From positions 1 to 64,000 of the forward strand of contig NZ_JAATHJ010000014.1 of assembly GCF_012034335.1 (NCBI RefSeq): DNA of 64,000 nt, given 5' to 3'. The notes beneath the pieces were generated by a model. The model was not told the DNA's origin. It ran no database searches and saw only the letters and a list, made by a program, of their open reading frames with translations. Origin of the DNA: Alkalicoccus luteus. Lineage in GTDB: Bacteria; Bacillota; Bacilli; Bacillales; Salisediminibacteriaceae. How positions within the stretch are numbered: position 1 is the first letter of the stretch; each line of letters opens with the position of its first letter. Below are positions 60,906 to 64,000 of the stretch, one piece after another. The translations under genes were made by a program, and so were the position numbers.

Positions 60906-62294
60906 TTAGACAAACAGCCGGTGCACGGCTTTGACGACCTGCTTTTCCGGCCAGGACTGGAGCAGCCCGAAGATCGGTGATTCGTGCAGGCCGAGCGAGC
61001 GCACCTTGTTCGTTGGGATACCAGCGAGTGTCTTCGCAAGCTGATGAGCCGACGGTCGGAAGTCGTGCATGTCAAGGAAGGCGTCAATCTCGTCTTTCTC
61101 ACCCTGCGTCAGCTTGCATCGTTTCACGTGAAACACAACGTCATCCGGCTTCGGTCTTTCTTTTTCTGCCTGCTCATCGTATTGATGAAAAGCCTCGTCA
61201 AGGAGAGACTCAACCTGCCCATCGAAATCGTGTGGAATGGCAAGCACAGCAGTATCGTGCAGATGGACACCAGCAAGTGAGTGAAGCTCAGGCTGCACGT
61301 CAGCTGTCGGGAATGTCGTGCGGATCAGTGCTTCGTACGTATCCACGATCGGCACCGCAGGCGGATGCTTGAGCTGCTGCTTGTGACGACTCAGCCGCTC
61401 AAGCTCGGCCTCAAACGGAAGCAGCTGTTTTTTTAGATCCTGCAGCCGGCGCAGCTGATCGATCACGTCGAGGCTCTGCTCGGCGATCTCGTTCAGCTGC
61501 CGTTCAATCGTGGCAATACGCTTTATTGCTCGGGGCATGAGCACCTCTTCTTCAAGTTCAGCGTTGCCGTCGGCCGGATGGTAGTAAACCGTAAACGCGC
61601 ACGTCGTACAGCTGCAGACGAGTTTATCTGTCGTCGTGTACAGCTCTTTCTCATGCTCGCACAGTCCGTCTCGCCAAGCCTCAGGCAGCGCTCGGTAAGG
61701 CCGGAGCACAATCTCCACCCGGTGGCGCCAGTAGGCGATATCTTCCGGGTATTTTAAGACGGCGAGCAGAGAGGAACGATTCATTAGCTCGACAGCTTCG
61801 ACAACGTCTGCTTTCTGACGGGCAAGCTCTAAAAACGGATGGCGGAGATAAGCAGCTTCCACGTCAGCAAGCCAGAACGAACGAGGACGTTCATGCAGCG
61901 CTGCAGCAAGCAAATACTGCCGAACGACCTGCTCGAGATGGCGGCGAAGCTGCGCATCGGAAAGCTTCGTCGTATCCCGCTGGAAAAACGAACGTCGATC
62001 AAGCGGAAGCTGTGACGGTGCAGACTCCCATAAAAACACGTCCGGTCGAACGAGCACCGGAACCGCCTGGCCGTTCGCTTCCATGCCGACAGGGAGCCGG
62101 CAGGCGGACTGGCCGGTAAGGCGGCACCAGGCTTCTTTTTCAGACGCTGTAAGAGCAGAAAGCAGCTCAGCGGCCGCTTCGTGCAGCCGGTTCAGTCCGC
62201 GGCTGCGGACGATGTAAGGGGCCCGGCGGCCAAAGCCTGCCGGAAGAAACGCCAAATACGGATACGGTTCAGGCTGCTGCTGTGCGTGTGACAT
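60906..62294 (-). CDS. RQC-minor-like DNA-binding protein (tentative)
   Basis: A 462-aa protein. An N-terminal part with PYPYLAFLPAGFGRRAPYIV is followed by a Cys-containing segment (LVCSCTTCAFTVYYHP, about 240), then a coiled coil (about 255-310). The C-terminal 50 residues (SAHQLAKTLAGIPTNKVRSL and a final helix) resemble the RQC winged-helix module, as in bacterial RQC-minor proteins. DNA binding is likely; the role is unknown. A parS-like site lies inside the gene (VFHVKR codons). GGAGGGATGTGCC precedes the ATG. Confidence 0.6.
   Translation of the reverse strand: MSHAQQQPEPYPYLAFLPAGFGRRAPYIVRSRGLNRLHEAAAELLSALTASEKEAWCRLTGQSACRLPVGMEANGQAVPVLVRPDVFLWESAPSQLPLDRRSFFQRDTTKLSDAQLRRHLEQVVRQYLLAAALHERPRSFWLADVEAAYLRHPFLELARQKADVVEAVELMNRSSLLAVLKYPEDIAYWRHRVEIVLRPYRALPEAWRDGLCEHEKELYTTTDKLVCSCTTCAFTVYYHPADGNAELEEEVLMPRAIKRIATIERQLNEIAEQSLDVIDQLRRLQDLKKQLLPFEAELERLSRHKQQLKHPPAVPIVDTYEALIRTTFPTADVQPELHSLAGVHLHDTAVLAIPHDFDGQVESLLDEAFHQYDEQAEKERPKPDDVVFHVKRCKLTQGEKDEIDAFLDMHDFRPSAHQLAKTLAGIPTNKVRSLGLHESPIFGLLQSWPEKQVVKAVHRLFV
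61120..61135. promoter_or_regulatory. parS-like site inside the RQC-minor-like gene (15/16)
   Basis: CGTTTCACGTGAAACA matches the parS palindrome at 15 of 16 bases. It lies within the coding sequence and encodes F-H-V-K-R on the minus strand. Confidence 0.75.
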
Positions 62295-62370
62295 GGCACA
62301 TCCCTCCAGACAACGGTAGTGCCCTCATTATAAGCGATCCCGAATCTTCCGGAAAGCACGGAGACTTATG

Positions 62371-63798
62371 CTAAAAGCTGAGTACGAGAGGCTGCCAGAA
62401 GTAGACAAACAGCACGATCACGAAAATCGAAACGATGTTCATCCAGAAGCCTGCTTTTACCATGTCGTCGATGGTGATATAGTCCGAACTGAACACGGCT
62501 GCGTTCGGCGGAGTCGAAATAGGCAGCATGAACGCACAGGAGGATGTGAGTGCCACAACAGCCATAATCGCGTATGGATCGACGCCGATTCCGAGTGCGA
62601 GACCGATGCTAATAGGAATCAGCATATTGGAGACGGCCGTATTAGACATAATCTCTGTCATGAACAGAACAGCGGCAGCGAGCGCGATTAAAATGAGCAG
62701 GAACGGCAGCACTTCAAGCGCTCCGAGTAACTCGCCGAACCAGGAGGTCAGATCGGATTCTTCAAAGGCTGCTGCGAGTGACAGACCGCCTCCAAATAAA
62801 AGCAAAAGTCCCCAAGGCAGGCGCTTCATGTCATCCCACTGCATCAGTCCGCCCTTTTCCTGTTTTGCAGGGAGTAAAAACATCGATGTCGCACCAATGA
62901 TTGAAATTGTGGTGTCAGACAAGCGCAGATTTTCCGGCAAAAAGCCGCTGGAGATCCACATGAGTCCGGTGAAAGTGAAAATCGTCAGCACTGCTTTTTC
63001 CTCAAACGACATCGGGCCAAGCTCTTTCAGCTGATTTTTCGCAAAATCGTCAGAAATACTCGCTTTCTGTGTAATCTTAAATTGTACTTTCGTCATGTAA
63101 AAATAGAGTACAACGAGCAAAATAATCGTGAGCGGAAGCCCGAATATAATCCAGTCGGTGAACGTAACCGTTTCTCCAAGTATTTGCGAGGCAACCCCGG
63201 CAAATACGGCGTTCGGCACAGAGCCGATCAGCGTGGCGAGACCGCCGATGGAAGCAGCATAGGCCACCGTTAACAGCAGACCTTTTGCAAACTTCCGGAG
63301 CGATTCCTCATCCAGGTAATTCTTTTCTTTCACGTTTGTAATCAGGGCAAGCGCGATTGGCAGCATCATTAAGGCAGTGGCTGCATTGGAAATCCACATC
63401 GAGAGCAGGGCGGTAGCCAGCAGGACACCGAGAATAATACGCGAGCTGTCGGAGCCCACCATCGCAATGATCGACATCGCAATTCGCTTATGCAAGTTCC
63501 ACTTTTCAATGGCGAGCGCAATTGTAAAACCGCCCATGTACATAAAGACAATTGGATCGGCATACGCCATCGTAGCCGTTTCTTCCTGAGCGCCGCCCGT
63601 CAGAGGGAGCAGAAAGATCGGCATTAATGACGTCGCCGGGATCGGCATAGCCTCGGTAATCCACCACGTCGCTACCCAGGCAGTAACGGCAAGCACGGCG
63701 CGCGGCGCATCATCGAGTCCGGTCATTCCCTGAAAAAAATAAATCAGGCTGAACAGGGAAGGGCCGAGGATCAGTCCCGTCAGCTGTCTGGTTGTCAT
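62371..63798 (-). CDS. DASS-family sodium:dicarboxylate/sulfate symporter
   Basis: A 475-aa carrier with 11-12 TMs of the SLC13/DASS family. Motifs: AMPIPATSLMPIFLLPLTGG (about 50-70), SNAATALMMLPIALALI (first SNT-like loop) and MSNTAVSNMLIPISIGLA with the second SNT-like loop, then FMLPISTPPNAAVFSSDYI. It takes up C4-dicarboxylates or sulfate with Na+. A GAAGGACGTGATGATAC sequence precedes the ATG. A dicarboxylate role would fit Mqo 6 kb away, but this is only suggestion. Confidence 0.9.
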   Translation of the reverse strand: MTTRQLTGLILGPSLFSLIYFFQGMTGLDDAPRAVLAVTAWVATWWITEAMPIPATSLMPIFLLPLTGGAQEETATMAYADPIVFMYMGGFTIALAIEKWNLHKRIAMSIIAMVGSDSSRIILGVLLATALLSMWISNAATALMMLPIALALITNVKEKNYLDEESLRKFAKGLLLTVAYAASIGGLATLIGSVPNAVFAGVASQILGETVTFTDWIIFGLPLTIILLVVLYFYMTKVQFKITQKASISDDFAKNQLKELGPMSFEEKAVLTIFTFTGLMWISSGFLPENLRLSDTTISIIGATSMFLLPAKQEKGGLMQWDDMKRLPWGLLLLFGGGLSLAAAFEESDLTSWFGELLGALEVLPFLLILIALAAAVLFMTEIMSNTAVSNMLIPISIGLALGIGVDPYAIMAVVALTSSCAFMLPISTPPNAAVFSSDYITIDDMVKAGFWMNIVSIFVIVLFVYFWQPLVLSF

Positions 63799-63985
63799 GT
63801 ATCATCACGTCCTTCTTCGCTGAAATCGCTTACGTTTACGAGCTTACCAGATTATTTCCAGAAAAAGCCCGAAGCGAGATGGAAAAATGTCAAAAAGGAC
63901 GAAAGAATAAGAAGCAGGAAAATGCTGGGCTTTTGTCGAAGTAATAACACGTTTAGACTATACGCTACCATCAGGAGGGATGACG

Positions 63986-64000
63986 ATGCAGGAGACGTAT
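63986..64000 (+). CDS. Start of a gene cut by the window end
   Basis: An ATG 6 bp after AGGAGGG (63973-63979) opens the frame MQETY and runs off the window. Nothing can be said of the product. A closer ATG at 63980 abuts the ribosome site and is less likely. Confidence 0.5.

Overview
The window is a piece of a Bacillaceae chromosome close to the replication origin. The evidence is the walRKHIJ-htrA-yyzF block, rlmH, ParB parS sites and a DnaA-box cluster. Many extracytoplasmic proteins (WalH, WalI, HtrA, the PBP) are very rich in Glu/Asp, and three Na+-coupled-type transporter families are present (AGCS, TRAP, DASS). I infer a salt- or soda-adapted member of the family; the species cannot be read from this sequence. 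Most of the window looks GC-balanced to GC-rich, with two AT-richer parts: about 26.5-29.95 kb and 41.5-55.2 kb.

Layout. 1-775: a 121-bp tandem repeat, a near-consensus promoter, tRNA-fMet/Asp/Phe/Thr and terminators. 875-8089: the WalRK cell-wall two-component operon with WalH/WalI and WalJ, then HtrA and the small CxxH/CxxC protein YyzF, with DnaA boxes around yyzF. 8.3-25.8 kb: genes lying between yyzF and rlmH. These are a photolyase/cryptochrome, an alpha/beta hydrolase, a five-gene LnrJKLMN-like sensor/regulator/ABC module, alanine metabolism (alr, ald, an AdeR-like regulator, an AGCS symporter), a 203-bp repeat array, an acetyltransferase and a PBP3-like transpeptidase. 25.9-29.95 kb: a perfect parS site, rlmH, then an AT-rich accessory patch with a broken HipA-like kinase next to a HIRAN/HipA-N-like protein, a response-regulator/permease deletion scar and a GIY-YIG protein.

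30-41.4 kb: adhP, a Met-rich exported protein divergent from an OmpR-type two-component system, an unknown helical protein bracketed by two parS-like sites, an ascorbate-type PTS with its PRD regulator (the EIIC gene is frameshifted), and a MazG-like/GIY-YIG-DUF2075 gene pair. 41.5-55.2 kb: a catabolic block. Its first operon (ABC importer, HAD phosphatase, GlpP antiterminator) is preceded by a long leader terminator. Its second unit joins KDPG aldolase, a LacI regulator, a TRAP transporter, a KDG-kinase-like enzyme and an HPS/PHI pair. 55.4-64 kb: mqo, a nitrilase-fold amidase, an MBL hydrolase, a VanX-like dipeptidase, two unknown membrane proteins, an RQC-minor-like protein whose gene contains a parS-like site, a DASS carrier and the start of one more gene.

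The most interesting points are the GlpP/leader-terminator/ABC/HAD operon, the TRAP + KDG kinase + HPS/PHI operon, the split HipA/HIRAN remnant beside rlmH, the GIY-YIG-DUF2075/MazG pair, the origin-domain sites (parS, DnaA boxes) and the 203-bp repeat array.
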